The position numbers were made by a program, and so were the translations under genes. This document shows, piece after piece, positions 43,217 to 51,590 of a DNA stretch of 64,000 nt. Numbering within the stretch: the stretch's first letter is position 1; each line of letters starts with the position of its first letter. Origin of the DNA: Labilithrix luteola (GTDB lineage: Bacteria; Myxococcota_A; Polyangia; Polyangiales; Polyangiaceae); contig NZ_CP012333.1 of the NCBI RefSeq assembly GCF_001263205.1, positions 5,942,501-6,006,500 on the forward strand, given 5' to 3'. The notes under the pieces were generated by a model. It saw only the letters and a program-made list of their open reading frames with translations, had not been told where the DNA came from and ran no database searches.

Positions 43217-45040
43217 TCAGAGGTGACTGTTGGGGTGGTCCGTGTGGCAGGTCGTGGAACACTGGTCGAACGACTCGCGTCCGCCGCCGATGTACATGTC
43301 CGTGATGGGACCGAACTTGGCGACGTGCCAGTCCGGGTAGCTCTTGTGGCAAGAGAGGCATGCCGCCTTGCTCGTGCGCTGGATGCTCTCTCGATCGAGG
43401 TGACAGGTCGCGCACTTCGAGAGGTCACCGCCGAACCGAGCGCCGGTGCGGGCGTGGACGAAGTGGTTGCGGACGGCGATGGGGCCTTCGAGCTCGAAGC
43501 CGAGCGGAACGTGGCAGCCCGCGCACACGCGGCGATCCTCGAGCGCGTGATTGATCTTTGCGGCGCTCGATTCGCCGTTGTGGCACGTGGTGCAGTTGCC
43601 GGTGTGCAAGGTCGCCTCGGTCTTTTGCGGCGTGCCGACCTGGATCTCGATGACCTTCGAGGCCGGGATGTCTTCGCCGAGATACACGCGGCGTCCCTTG
43701 ACGACGGTGAGGTACGTACCCGACGGAGCGTTGTCCGGGACCTTGAACGTCCAGGTGTCGCTGACGGGCGCCGCCCACCCCGCATGGGTCGGATCGAAGG
43801 CGCCGCCGAAGAGGGCTGGGCCGGGGGGGATCGTCATGAACTGGGAATACACGCCGTCCTTCTCGATCGTGCCCACCGTCTGGACGTCCTTGTCGAGGAA
43901 GTCGGACAGCTCCTGGGGGCTGCGGATCACGGATAGGTTCGGCGACTGCACGGGACCGATCAGCTCGGCCATCAGCATGCGCTCACGATGCTTGCGGCGG
44001 TAGTACGTGGCCGTCGGGTCGAAGAACGCTCGGTAATACTGGATGCCCGCCGGGTTCCCTTCGAAGACGACCTCGTTGTATGTCGGCAGCGAGCCCGGCG
44101 CGTGCAAGCGCTTCCCGTTGCCGTCGCGGAGGGTCAGCTGGAACTTGATCGAGTCGCCGGGGGCGTAGGCCCCGTTGGCTCGCGGAGGGGTCAGCGGTTT
44201 CACGTCGATCGAGAAGCCGTAGTCCCACTCGGGGCGCTCGACCTGCTCGACGGGGATCGTGTACTTCTTGCTCGGATTCTCCGACCACTTCAGCTCGAAC
44301 GCCCGCGTGCGCGAGTCGATCACGAAGTTGCGGTTGGGGTGCTCGTTGTAGCGGAGCTCGACGAGCGCCTCCTCGGAGTACTTCGTCGCGCCCGCGCAAC
44401 TCTCGGGGCTCACGCAGTCGTTGGTCCACTGGATGGCGCGGTAGCGTCGCGTGAAGAAGTCATCGGCGCCCGTGCGTTTCTCCTCGCTCCCCGTGTCGAG
44501 GGTGATCGGAGTGGAGAGCGGGCGCCCCTTGTCGTCGAGCTGGCGGATCGTGACCGTGCCGTCCTTGTCCATCCACTTGGCGCCGCGGTAGAAGCGACGT
44601 CGCGTGAACGTGCCGTCCGCGTTTGCCAGGAGGACGAAAGACTGGTCGACGAGCTCCGTGCCTTGCCAATGGAGCTTCGCGAAGTCGCCGCTGGTTTTCA
44701 GTCCATCGACGCCTTCGTCGGTCGTGGCGCTGACGGCGGCGCGGAGATCGATCTGGTTGATATAGAATTTTTGCCCTTTCCTCACTTTGACGGGCACACC
44801 TGCGCCGTTGTCCACCTCGAGGGCGAGGCGGACCGCGCTGCCGGTGCCGCAAGCAGTCTGATGGTCGTTATCGTTCCCGGCGCTGTACGCCTGAGAAGCA
44901 CGCGACGTCGACTCCGAAGAGTCGTCGCTCTGCGCCACGCAAGCGGCAGCTGCGATAGCGGTCACGAGCACGATGGCTCGTGTTCGATGGGCGTACCGCG
45001 TCGGTCTTGGCGAGCCCACTTCGAGATCTCGAACGTTCAT
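43217..45040 (-). CDS. Exported multihaem cytochrome c, OmcA/MtrC-type
   Basis: The 607-residue product has an export signal with possible lipobox (VTAIAAAACVAQ). Residues 60-470 are beta-rich domains (KFYINQIDLRAAVS, GAKWMDKDGTVTIRQL, FSIDVKPLTPPRANGAYAPGDSI). The C-terminal 130 residues carry four CXXCH haem sites (CTTCH, CAGCH, CATCH, CLSCH), a fifth site of the rarer CX3CH type (CSTTCH) and several extra His residues for axial ligation. The arrangement recalls outer-membrane decahaem cytochromes but with about five haems. It would carry electrons at or beyond the outer membrane. It is the first gene of the FIST/hybrid kinase operon. Confidence 0.85.
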   Translation of the reverse strand: MNVRDLEVGSPRPTRYAHRTRAIVLVTAIAAAACVAQSDDSSESTSRASQAYSAGNDNDHQTACGTGSAVRLALEVDNGAGVPVKVRKGQKFYINQIDLRAAVSATTDEGVDGLKTSGDFAKLHWQGTELVDQSFVLLANADGTFTRRRFYRGAKWMDKDGTVTIRQLDDKGRPLSTPITLDTGSEEKRTGADDFFTRRYRAIQWTNDCVSPESCAGATKYSEEALVELRYNEHPNRNFVIDSRTRAFELKWSENPSKKYTIPVEQVERPEWDYGFSIDVKPLTPPRANGAYAPGDSIKFQLTLRDGNGKRLHAPGSLPTYNEVVFEGNPAGIQYYRAFFDPTATYYRRKHRERMLMAELIGPVQSPNLSVIRSPQELSDFLDKDVQTVGTIEKDGVYSQFMTIPPGPALFGGAFDPTHAGWAAPVSDTWTFKVPDNAPSGTYLTVVKGRRVYLGEDIPASKVIEIQVGTPQKTEATLHTGNCTTCHNGESSAAKINHALEDRRVCAGCHVPLGFELEGPIAVRNHFVHARTGARFGGDLSKCATCHLDRESIQRTSKAACLSCHKSYPDWHVAKFGPITDMYIGGGRESFDQCSTTCHTDHPNSHL

Positions 45041-45176
45041 TGGGAGCCTCTGGATGCTGAGGGTCTGAACGGGAAGAAAGCTTGGGCGCCAGTCCGTAAC
45101 GCACGAGCATTCAGCGTGCGCGCCCCCTCACACGCTACTTGTCGAATCCATCGAAGCATCGATGTGGCGCTCGCAA

Positions 45177-45246
45177 CATCCTCCCTAGGGAGGATGCCAT
45201 ACGAAAATTGGTATCCTCCCTGGGGAGGATGCCGGACGAAATTTGG
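45177..45246. promoter_or_regulatory. Two tandem palindromic operators
   Basis: A 35-base unit occurs twice in a row (45177-45211 and 45212-45246, about 30 of 35 bases alike). Each unit contains ATCCTCCCT-x-GGGAGGAT; the first copy is a perfect 20-base palindrome and the second has one centre mismatch. The 35-base spacing puts both on nearly the same face of the helix. They lie 163 bases before the dioxygenase start and 137 before the divergent cytochrome start. The same core recurs at 58420 before the NRPS gene. This is most likely a transcription factor site. Nothing else is seen in 45041-45409. Confidence 0.7.
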
Positions 45247-45409
45247 GGGCGCCGGCCGACATCCGACAAATGCGACGAGTGACGCTGGAGTCGATAGATC
45301 TAGGCACGCGCCTGGAAATGTAGGACGGCTCGAATTCGCCAGTCGGTCGCTTTAATCGATTGCGCGATAAGCCATTGTGTCCCTCAATTCCGTCAATAGG
45401 GAGGGCAAA

Positions 45410-46321
45410 ATGAGCAAGTGCAGCGGACGCTTCGCGACGGATCTCGCGAACGCTCTCGAGCGCCCGGTTTTCAATCGGCAGCTCGGCAAGGACGTGGGAC
45501 GCGGCGATCTCGACTACGAGGTTTACCTGCAAACGAAGTCGCTCTTCGAGCTACAGATCAAGCGCGAGGTCGCGGCGCCCGACGAACATCTGTTCCAGGT
45601 GATGCACCAGACGCAGGAACTCTGGCTGAAGGCGATCGCCTTCGACACGATCTCGCTCGTCGACGCGTTCGACGAAGACCATCTCCACGAAGCGTCCGCG
45701 CTGCTGGAAAGGATCGTCCTCGTGCAGCGCTCGCTTGCGAGCGAGATGCGCATCCTCCAGACGCTGACGCCGAAGACGTTCCAGGCGATCCGGAGGAACT
45801 TGGGCAACGGCAGCGGGCTGGAGTCGCCTGGGTACAACCGGTTGCTCCTCGCGACCGACGCCGTCGAGCAAGCGTTCACGCGTGCGCTCGAACGAACGGG
45901 GACCTCGATCGTCGAGCTCTATGCGACGGAGCGGCAGGAGCAGGCGGGCCTCCTTCGCGTCGCCGAGCTACTCGTCGACTGGGATGAGGCCTTCCAGACC
46001 TGGCTCGTCGCGCACTTCATGCTGGTGCGCCGGACCATCGGAGTCGATCGCGAGGTGCTCGCACTCGACGGGTTCCCGACCCGCGCGCTGGCCCCGCGAA
46101 TGACCGCGCCGCTGTTCCCAGCGCTGTGGGACGCGCGCGTCAAGCTCACGAAGGCTTGGGTGCGCGAGGGCGGTTACCCGATCGGCGCGCCGCGCGTCGG
46201 CTCCGGTTGTAAGGTGCATGCCCCGAACGCGACGGAAGCGGCGGCCGCGAACGGGAATTCGCCGAGCACGCAGGCCCCCGGAGTGACGCAATTTGGCGCC
46301 GACGCAGACGGTGCGCGTTAG
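45410..46321 (+). CDS. Tryptophan 2,3-dioxygenase-like haem enzyme, divergent
   Basis: The ATG follows AGGGAGG and gives 303 residues. The helical fold of TDO is clear: DYEVYLQTKSLFELQ, then FQVMHQTQELWLK with His66 at the distal-His position, a NGSGLESPGYNR segment at 135-144 matching SGFQSxQxR, and WDEAFQTWLVAHFMLVRRTIG with proximal haem His202. Two conserved features differ: the substrate-carboxylate Arg after SGFQS is replaced (Asn143, the Arg is one residue later), and the GTGGT/S loop after RIIG is absent. It may still open the indole ring of tryptophan or a derivative, or hydroxylate an aromatic substrate as some TDO relatives do (MarE, SfmD types). It leads an operon with kynureninase-like and methyltransferase genes. 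Confidence 0.8.
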   Translation: MSKCSGRFATDLANALERPVFNRQLGKDVGRGDLDYEVYLQTKSLFELQIKREVAAPDEHLFQVMHQTQELWLKAIAFDTISLVDAFDEDHLHEASALLERIVLVQRSLASEMRILQTLTPKTFQAIRRNLGNGSGLESPGYNRLLLATDAVEQAFTRALERTGTSIVELYATERQEQAGLLRVAELLVDWDEAFQTWLVAHFMLVRRTIGVDREVLALDGFPTRALAPRMTAPLFPALWDARVKLTKAWVREGGYPIGAPRVGSGCKVHAPNATEAAAANGNSPSTQAPGVTQFGADADGAR

Positions 46322-46326
46322 GACGC

Positions 46327-47469
46327 ATGGACACCTCCACGACCATGCGCCTGAGGCGCGAATACCCGCTCCTGTCAGGGTGCGTCTACCTGAATAGCTG
46401 CTCGATGGGCGCCGTTCCCCGCGGCGCGCGCACGGCCGCTGCCCGATACTTCGATGTCGTCGAGCAGTGGCGTGACGGCGTCTTCGGCGACCTCTTCGGC
46501 GAAGTCACCGAGTACGCCGACGGCGTCGCCGAGCTGATCGGCGCAGCACGTGGCTCCATCGCCATCGACGTGAGCGTATCGGCGCTGCTCGGTCGGGTGC
46601 TCTCGTCGCTTTCGTGGAGCGAACGACCACGGGCGATCACCACCGACCTCGAGTTTCCGAGCGTGCGGTTCTTGCTGAACGCATTCCGGCGTTATGGCTG
46701 CGAACCGCACGTCGTGCCGTCACGCGATGGGGTGACGATCGACGTCGAGCGGGTCGTCGACGCGATCGACGAGCGAACGCGCATCGTCGTCTTGTCCCAC
46801 GCGACCTTCGCGACGGGGGCGCTCGTGGACGTCGCCCCCGTCGTGGCGCGAGCCCGTGAGTGCGGCGCCCTCGTCGCCTTGGATGCGTATCAATCGATCG
46901 GTGTCATGCCAGTCGACGTCGAGCGAATGGGCGTCGACGTCGTGCTCGGCGGCGCGCACAAGTGGCTCAGTGGCGCGTTCGACCTTGCGTTCGCGTGGGT
47001 CAAGCCATCCCTCCTCGCGACGCTCGAGCCCGCAGCGACCGGGTGGATGGCGAGTCGCGATCCACTGAGCTTCGCGCGCGCGGAGGGGTGGGCCGACGGT
47101 GCGCGCCGCCTGGCCGCGGGCACACCGGCCCTCCTCCCGGCGATCACCTCGCGTGAAGGTCTCCGCCTCGTGAAGGAGTTCGGGGCGTCCGCCATCCGCG
47201 CGCGGTCGCTGGCGATGACCGCACGCATCTTCGATCACGCGGACGCTGCCGGGATCGAGACGCTGACGCCACGAGCGGCCGACGCGCGCGGTGGGGTCGT
47301 CTCGCTCCGTGTGCCCGACGGCGCGCGGATCGTCGCCGACCTCGAGGCGGCGGGCTTCGTCTGCAGCTACCGAGCAGGACTCCGGATGGCTCCGCACTTC
47401 TACAACACCGATGACGAAGTCGACGCGATAATGGCCGCCGTCGTCGAGGCCGCGAGGAGGACGTCATGA
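46327..47469 (+). CDS. Kynureninase-like PLP enzyme (class V aminotransferase fold)
   Basis: The 380-residue protein starts 5 bases after the dioxygenase stop. It begins REYPLLSGCVYLNSCSMGAVP, like the YLDGNSLG start of kynureninases, and has Asp186 in ALDAYQS (pyridine-N contact) and the PLP Lys212 in GGAHKWLSG, both in kynureninase-like context. Kynureninase splits kynurenine into anthranilate and alanine. Cysteine desulfurase-like or other class V activities share this fold, so the call rests partly on the TDO-like neighbour. The stop overlaps the methyltransferase ATG by four bases. Confidence 0.8.
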   Translation: MDTSTTMRLRREYPLLSGCVYLNSCSMGAVPRGARTAAARYFDVVEQWRDGVFGDLFGEVTEYADGVAELIGAARGSIAIDVSVSALLGRVLSSLSWSERPRAITTDLEFPSVRFLLNAFRRYGCEPHVVPSRDGVTIDVERVVDAIDERTRIVVLSHATFATGALVDVAPVVARARECGALVALDAYQSIGVMPVDVERMGVDVVLGGAHKWLSGAFDLAFAWVKPSLLATLEPAATGWMASRDPLSFARAEGWADGARRLAAGTPALLPAITSREGLRLVKEFGASAIRARSLAMTARIFDHADAAGIETLTPRAADARGGVVSLRVPDGARIVADLEAAGFVCSYRAGLRMAPHFYNTDDEVDAIMAAVVEAARRTS

Positions 47470-48467
47470 CGCCGCGAGCGCTTCTCAGCGTCCTGTACAA
47501 TGCGAGCAAGGGCATCGACGTCGTCACCGCGGCCCACGACCTCGGGATCGACGCCATGCTCGACGCGGGGCCAGTCTCGCTGAGGAGGATCTGCGAAGCC
47601 ACGGGGACCAAACCGAATCGAATGTACAAACTGCTCGACTGCCTCGAGAGCATGGGCCTCGTGGCGCGCTCTCAGCGGTCCGAGGAGCGGCTCGACGCGC
47701 AGTACCAATCCACGGCGCCCCTCGTACCGGCGTTCGAGGCGGTCCTCGGTCCGAGCTCGATCGAGCGCGACCGCGACCGCTACGATTGGCGATCCATCCA
47801 CGGTCGGCTCCCCGCCGTCTTACGCGGCGAGTTCGCGATCGAGTCGTTCGCTTGGCCGCCGCAGACCCCCGAGCAGGTCGCCGGGTTCGAGGCGAGCATG
47901 GCTGCCGGCTGCACGCCCATCGTCGAGAGCTTCCGGCGCGCACGTGAGAAGGTCTTCGACGGAGCCGCCCGTTGGCTCGACGTCGGCGGCGGGGACGGGA
48001 CGCTCGCCCTGGCGCTCCTCTCCGAGCTTCCCCAGCTCTCGGTCGACATCCTCAACCTCCCGCAGACGCGGGAGCTCGTGCTCGCCCGGGCGCGCGCGGC
48101 GGGGGTTCAGACGCGTATGGGCTTCGTCGGGATGGACTTCTTCGCGGACGAGCTCCCCTCGGGCTACGACGTCGTCTCCTTCGTGCGCGTCCTCCACGAC
48201 TGGGACGAATCGCGAGCGCGCGCTCTACTCACGAAGGGCGCGCGCGCCGTCGCGCCGGGTGGTCACATCGTTGTCTGCGAAGAATTCCGTACGCCGGAAC
48301 GGCTCGCCGTCCAGTTCTTCTGGACCTACTTCCTGATGGGCGTCGACGCGTGCGAGAGCCGCCTGCGGGAAGTCGAATTTTACACTAGAGTGTTGGAGGA
48401 GCTCGGGTTCGAGGACGTCCGGGTGCTGCACGGGCCGTTCGATCTGGTCATCGCACGGAAGCCTTGA
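47466..48467 (+). CDS. SAM methyltransferase of the plant-type O-methyltransferase family
   Basis: The 333-residue protein has an N-terminal winged-helix dimerisation domain (PVSLRRICEATGTKPNRMYKLLDCLESMGLV), the SAM motif DVGGGDGTLA at 172-181, and His244-Asp-Trp-Asp in VLHDWDE, the catalytic His position of this family, with the IVVCEEF strand after it. Members methylate hydroxyl groups of phenols, and some methylate ring carbons, as in the 3-hydroxykynurenine C-methylation of sibiromycin-type pathways. Given the two enzymes before it, an aromatic derived from tryptophan is a likely substrate. ATGA overlap with the upstream gene implies coupling. Confidence 0.85.
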   Translation: MTPRALLSVLYNASKGIDVVTAAHDLGIDAMLDAGPVSLRRICEATGTKPNRMYKLLDCLESMGLVARSQRSEERLDAQYQSTAPLVPAFEAVLGPSSIERDRDRYDWRSIHGRLPAVLRGEFAIESFAWPPQTPEQVAGFEASMAAGCTPIVESFRRAREKVFDGAARWLDVGGGDGTLALALLSELPQLSVDILNLPQTRELVLARARAAGVQTRMGFVGMDFFADELPSGYDVVSFVRVLHDWDESRARALLTKGARAVAPGGHIVVCEEFRTPERLAVQFFWTYFLMGVDACESRLREVEFYTRVLEELGFEDVRVLHGPFDLVIARKP

Positions 48468-48542
48468 TCGATGGCACAATGATGACGATTGAAGCGTGAC
48501 AGTTGAAGCAGCACCCGTCGATCCCAGAGGAGTGTGAGTCGT

Positions 48543-48935
48543 ATGGCTGAAGATCTCTATCGCGTCCTTGTCGTCGATGACGACACGATGCAGCTCGAAC
48601 TCCTCGAGCGCACCCTCCGCAGCGAGGGCTTCGTGGTGATGACGTGCTCGAGCCCCATCGGCGTCACGAGCATCGTGCGCTCGTTCGTGCCTCACGTCGT
48701 CCTCATGGACGTCGACATCCCAGCCCTCTCCGGCGACCGCATCCTCGCGCTTGCCCGCAAGAGCGCACCGCCGATGACGCGGTTCTTGCTCCACAGCGCG
48801 GCCGACGAAGCCGTCTTGCGCCGTCTTGCGAAGGAGGCCGACGCGGACGGCTGGATCTCGAAGAGCACGACGGGAGCCGAGCTCGCAACGCGCATCCGTG
48901 CCCTGGTGAAGGCCCCTTCGGGCGTCCGCCGATAG
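48543..48935 (+). CDS. Single-domain response regulator
   Basis: The 130-residue protein is a lone receiver domain: DDD near the start (VLVVDDDTMQLELLE), the phosphorylation site Asp in LMDVDIPALSG, a Ser in LLHSAADEA at the Thr/Ser position and Lys in ADGWISKST. The ATG at 48543 sits ten bases after AGAGGAG, better than the GTG at 48534. There is no output domain. It follows the methyltransferase by 75 bases and may be a separate unit. Confidence 0.88.
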   Translation: MAEDLYRVLVVDDDTMQLELLERTLRSEGFVVMTCSSPIGVTSIVRSFVPHVVLMDVDIPALSGDRILALARKSAPPMTRFLLHSAADEAVLRRLAKEADADGWISKSTTGAELATRIRALVKAPSGVRR

Positions 48936-48995
48936 GAGGCTCCTGGGGTTGTCAGCGCCCCGCGTAAGCGCAATGCCGTTCTGAGAGGCAGAGAC

Positions 48996-49190
48996 TTCAC
49001 AGGAAGGTCGGAAGAGCGGAAGGTTTTTTTTTTCGCCCCGCGCCAGGCGCCAAACTGCGCTTGCTGGGGGGATTTGAATGCCCCGATGCCGACGAGCTAT
49101 CGCACGATTGGCGGCTTGGAGTTTCCGTTTCGCTGAGGGAGCCTCAGTTCTCCGCCCCAAAAACTTCCGCCCTTCTGCCCTTCCTGTGAA
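48996..49190. repeat. Imperfect 32-base inverted repeat
   Basis: Bases 48996-49028 (TTCACAGGAAGG, then GGAAGAGCGGAAGG and a T-run) are matched in inverted orientation by 49159-49190 (AAAAACTTCCGCCC...CCTTCCTGTGAA), about 27 of 32 bases pairing around a 130-base spacer. The left arm runs into ten T. It lies between convergent genes and has no coding content. A miniature mobile element or a large RNA hairpin is possible. Nothing else is seen in 48936-49250. Confidence 0.55.
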
Positions 49191-49250
49191 AAATCTCGGT
49201 CGAATCCGTCGGTGTTTGGCGGATGTCTGTTTATCCGAAGGGCATTGCGC

Positions 49251-50333
49251 CTAGGCGGCACCGATCGCCGAAGGAATGGCGCGCTCCGGCAGCGCGTTGA
49301 CGACCAGCCGCTTCACGACGCTCCCGAGTTGTCGCCGGAAGCTGCCGGTGTTGTAGCGCTGCCCGTACTTCGCACAGATCGCGCGCACCCGCGGTGCCAT
49401 CTCTGGGTACCGCGATGCCGGGATATCGGGGAAGAGATGGTGTTCGATCTGGTGGCTCAAATGGCCACTCATGACGTGGAAGAGCGCGCTTCCCTCGATG
49501 TTCGCCGAGCCGTTGAGCTGCCGCAGATACCAATCCCCGCGACTCTCGTTTTCGGCCTCCTTCTCGGAGTAGATCCTCACTCCTTCGGGAAAGTGCCCAC
49601 AAAAGATGATGGCGAACGTCCAAAGGTTGCGGACGACGTTCGCCGTCATGTTTCCGAGGAATACGCGCGGTGCATTGCCGAGGGCGAGCACCGGAAAGAC
49701 GACGTAGTCCTTCGCGAGCTGGACGGTGGCCTTCTTGGCGAACGGTCCGCTTCGTTCCCAAAGCGTCTTCCAGGACTGCTTGCCCTGGAGTGTTTCGACG
49801 ATGCGTAGATCGTGGGTCGCGACTCCCCATTCGAAGACCACGGCGAGCGTCGTGGCCGTGAGAGGTTGGAATACGTGACTCGCATTCCATGCCTGCTCGG
49901 GCGCCACACGTAGGAACGTGTATCCGATGTCCCGATCCTTGCCGAGGATGTTGGTGAACGTGTGGTGTTCGTAGTTGTGGGAGTGGCGCCAATCTTCCGC
50001 AGCGCAGACGTTGTCCCAGTCGTAGGCGTGGCCGGAGAGGCTGGGGTCGCGCGTCCAGTCGTATTGGCCATGCATGATGTTGTGGCCGATCTCCATGTTG
50101 TCGAGGATCTTCGCCGTGCCGAGCGCGATCGCTCCGGCGACGAACGAGATCGGGTCGACTCCGAAGTGCAAGAGGAGCCGGCCCGTGGCGTCGGCACGGC
50201 GCGCGAATCGAATGACGCCACGGATGTGAGCGACGTCCTTCGCGCCGAGGTCCCGGCGAACTTCGTCCCTCAGCGCATCGAGCTCGCGCCCGAATTCGGC
50301 AGTCTCTTGTTCGTCGAGTGTGCGACTGGTCAT
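49251..50333 (-). CDS. Membrane fatty acid desaturase
   Basis: The 360-residue protein carries the three His boxes of acyl-lipid/acyl-CoA front-type desaturases: HNIMH (84-88), HSHNYEHH (117-124) and HQIEHH near 300, the last with Gln as in front-end and some delta-9 types. Hydrophobic segments flank the boxes (ISFVAGAIALGTA, TATTLAVVFEWG, NLWTFAIIFCGHF). It binds a di-iron centre and introduces a double bond using electrons from the reductase encoded 12 bases upstream in the same operon. Confidence 0.93.
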   Translation of the reverse strand: MTSRTLDEQETAEFGRELDALRDEVRRDLGAKDVAHIRGVIRFARRADATGRLLLHFGVDPISFVAGAIALGTAKILDNMEIGHNIMHGQYDWTRDPSLSGHAYDWDNVCAAEDWRHSHNYEHHTFTNILGKDRDIGYTFLRVAPEQAWNASHVFQPLTATTLAVVFEWGVATHDLRIVETLQGKQSWKTLWERSGPFAKKATVQLAKDYVVFPVLALGNAPRVFLGNMTANVVRNLWTFAIIFCGHFPEGVRIYSEKEAENESRGDWYLRQLNGSANIEGSALFHVMSGHLSHQIEHHLFPDIPASRYPEMAPRVRAICAKYGQRYNTGSFRRQLGSVVKRLVVNALPERAIPSAIGAA

Positions 50334-50345
50334 GAGGCCCTCGAT

Positions 50346-51398
50346 TTAGAGTGAAAGAACGATGTCGCTGTGGGCACGAGACGAACACAGTCGAATGTCG
50401 TGATTAGGGTCTGCCGACAGCTCGCCGGTGGTCGTGTTCTCGACGACGCCGGATTCCTTGCGACAGACGCACGTGTTGCAAATGCCCATTCGGCATCCGC
50501 TCTTCGGGGTGTGTCCCGCCCGCTCGAGATGCTCGAGGAGGGTGAGGGAGTCGTCGACTTCCAGGCTCGTACCCGAGCCCGCCATCGTGAGACGAACCTT
50601 GCGCGCTCCGGCACGCCGATTTGTGCCGGTCTCCACGTCCGCGCGTGCGGGGGCGACGTAGAACCGCTCGGTCTTCAGGCGGTCCTCGATACCGGTCCAG
50701 GACGGCGCGAGGCCCGTCATCATGCCCGGCGGCCCGCACATGAACGTGTCGCGTTCAGCAAAATCCGGGACGGCCTTGCGGAGGGCTTCGCCGTCGAGCG
50801 GCCCGCAATGGAGAGCGAGTCGCAGTCCCAGGTGCCGAGCCGCGAGATCCGCCAGCTCGGCGGCGAAGATGACGTCGGATTCGGAGCGCGCTGCGTGGAG
50901 GAACACCAGATCCGCGATGGCGTTGCGGCTCGCGAGGTCACGAAGCATCGACATGAGCGGCGTGATCCCGCTTCCGCCGCTCACGAAGAGAATGCGTGCG
51001 GGCTGCGCGTGTGCCGGCATGACGAAAGTGCCCGCCACGGACCCGAGCTCGAGGACGTCGCCCACGACGACGTTGTCGTGGAGCCAAGAGGAGACTCGCC
51101 CCGCGCGCTTCACGGTCAGCGAGAACGTGCGACCGTCGGGGGCGGGAGCCGAGGCGATCGAATAGCACCGCCGCGTGCGCACGCCGTCGAGCTCGACGTC
51201 GACCGTGACGAACTGACCGGCGCGGTGACCTTTCCACAGACGGTTCGCCCGCAATCGAAACGACTTCACGTCATGGGTCTCGTGGATGACGTCCAGCACG
51301 CGGCCCCGCAGCGTGCGCACCGACCACGAGCGGTCCAGTTCGCCGAGCCAGAACTCCACGTGATGGTCGACCGCGAGCTTTTGCAGGAAGGGATGCAT
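50346..51398 (-). CDS. Ferredoxin-type reductase (FAD/NAD(P)H with 2Fe-2S domain)
   Basis: The 350-residue protein has the FAD-binding RRCYSIAS motif, a GSGITPLMSML nucleotide-binding segment, a CGPPGMM motif in the NAD(P) domain (FMCGPPGM), and a C-terminal plant-type 2Fe-2S domain with CRMGICNTC and a distal Cys (LCSS). This layout is the one used to feed electrons to membrane desaturases. It starts the operon, and three TetR-like sites lie within 100 bases upstream. Confidence 0.93.
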   Translation of the reverse strand: MHPFLQKLAVDHHVEFWLGELDRSWSVRTLRGRVLDVIHETHDVKSFRLRANRLWKGHRAGQFVTVDVELDGVRTRRCYSIASAPAPDGRTFSLTVKRAGRVSSWLHDNVVVGDVLELGSVAGTFVMPAHAQPARILFVSGGSGITPLMSMLRDLASRNAIADLVFLHAARSESDVIFAAELADLAARHLGLRLALHCGPLDGEALRKAVPDFAERDTFMCGPPGMMTGLAPSWTGIEDRLKTERFYVAPARADVETGTNRRAGARKVRLTMAGSGTSLEVDDSLTLLEHLERAGHTPKSGCRMGICNTCVCRKESGVVENTTTGELSADPNHDIRLCSSRAHSDIVLSL

Positions 51399-51410
51399 CG
51401 GAACGCCCTC

Positions 51411-51498
51411 CGTAACTTACGCTTGTGTAACTTACGACCGTTCGATGACGCGTCAAGTCATCGGCTAAAATTAGCGACCATTGGTGACGTAAGCTACG
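51411..51498. promoter_or_regulatory. Three CGTAAnTTACG-like boxes between reductase and TetR genes
   Basis: CGTAACTTACG (51411-51421), TGTAACTTACG (51426-51436) and CGTAAGCTACG (51488-51498) are near-palindromic 11-base boxes in the 192-base divergent promoter region. The first two are 15 bases apart and just upstream of the reductase start; the third is nearer the TetR gene. They are good candidates for the TetR operator and would let the regulator control both directions. Confidence 0.6.
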
Positions 51499-51590
51499 AA
51501 GATGTAACCTCTTCGTGGGCGAGCGCGTCCCGTGACTTCGGCGTGACCCGAGCCCTTGCGTCTCCTCGCGGCGCGAGGGTAAGAAGACGT

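Noticed and set aside
45410..47469. Ordinary tryptophan catabolism to NAD precursors
   Set aside because: No kynurenine monooxygenase or 3-hydroxyanthranilate dioxygenase is present, the dioxygenase lacks normal substrate residues and a methyltransferase is coupled instead.
49024..49033. T10 run as a rho-independent terminator of the receiver gene
   Set aside because: No stable local hairpin ends just before the T-run; the matching arm is 130 bases away.
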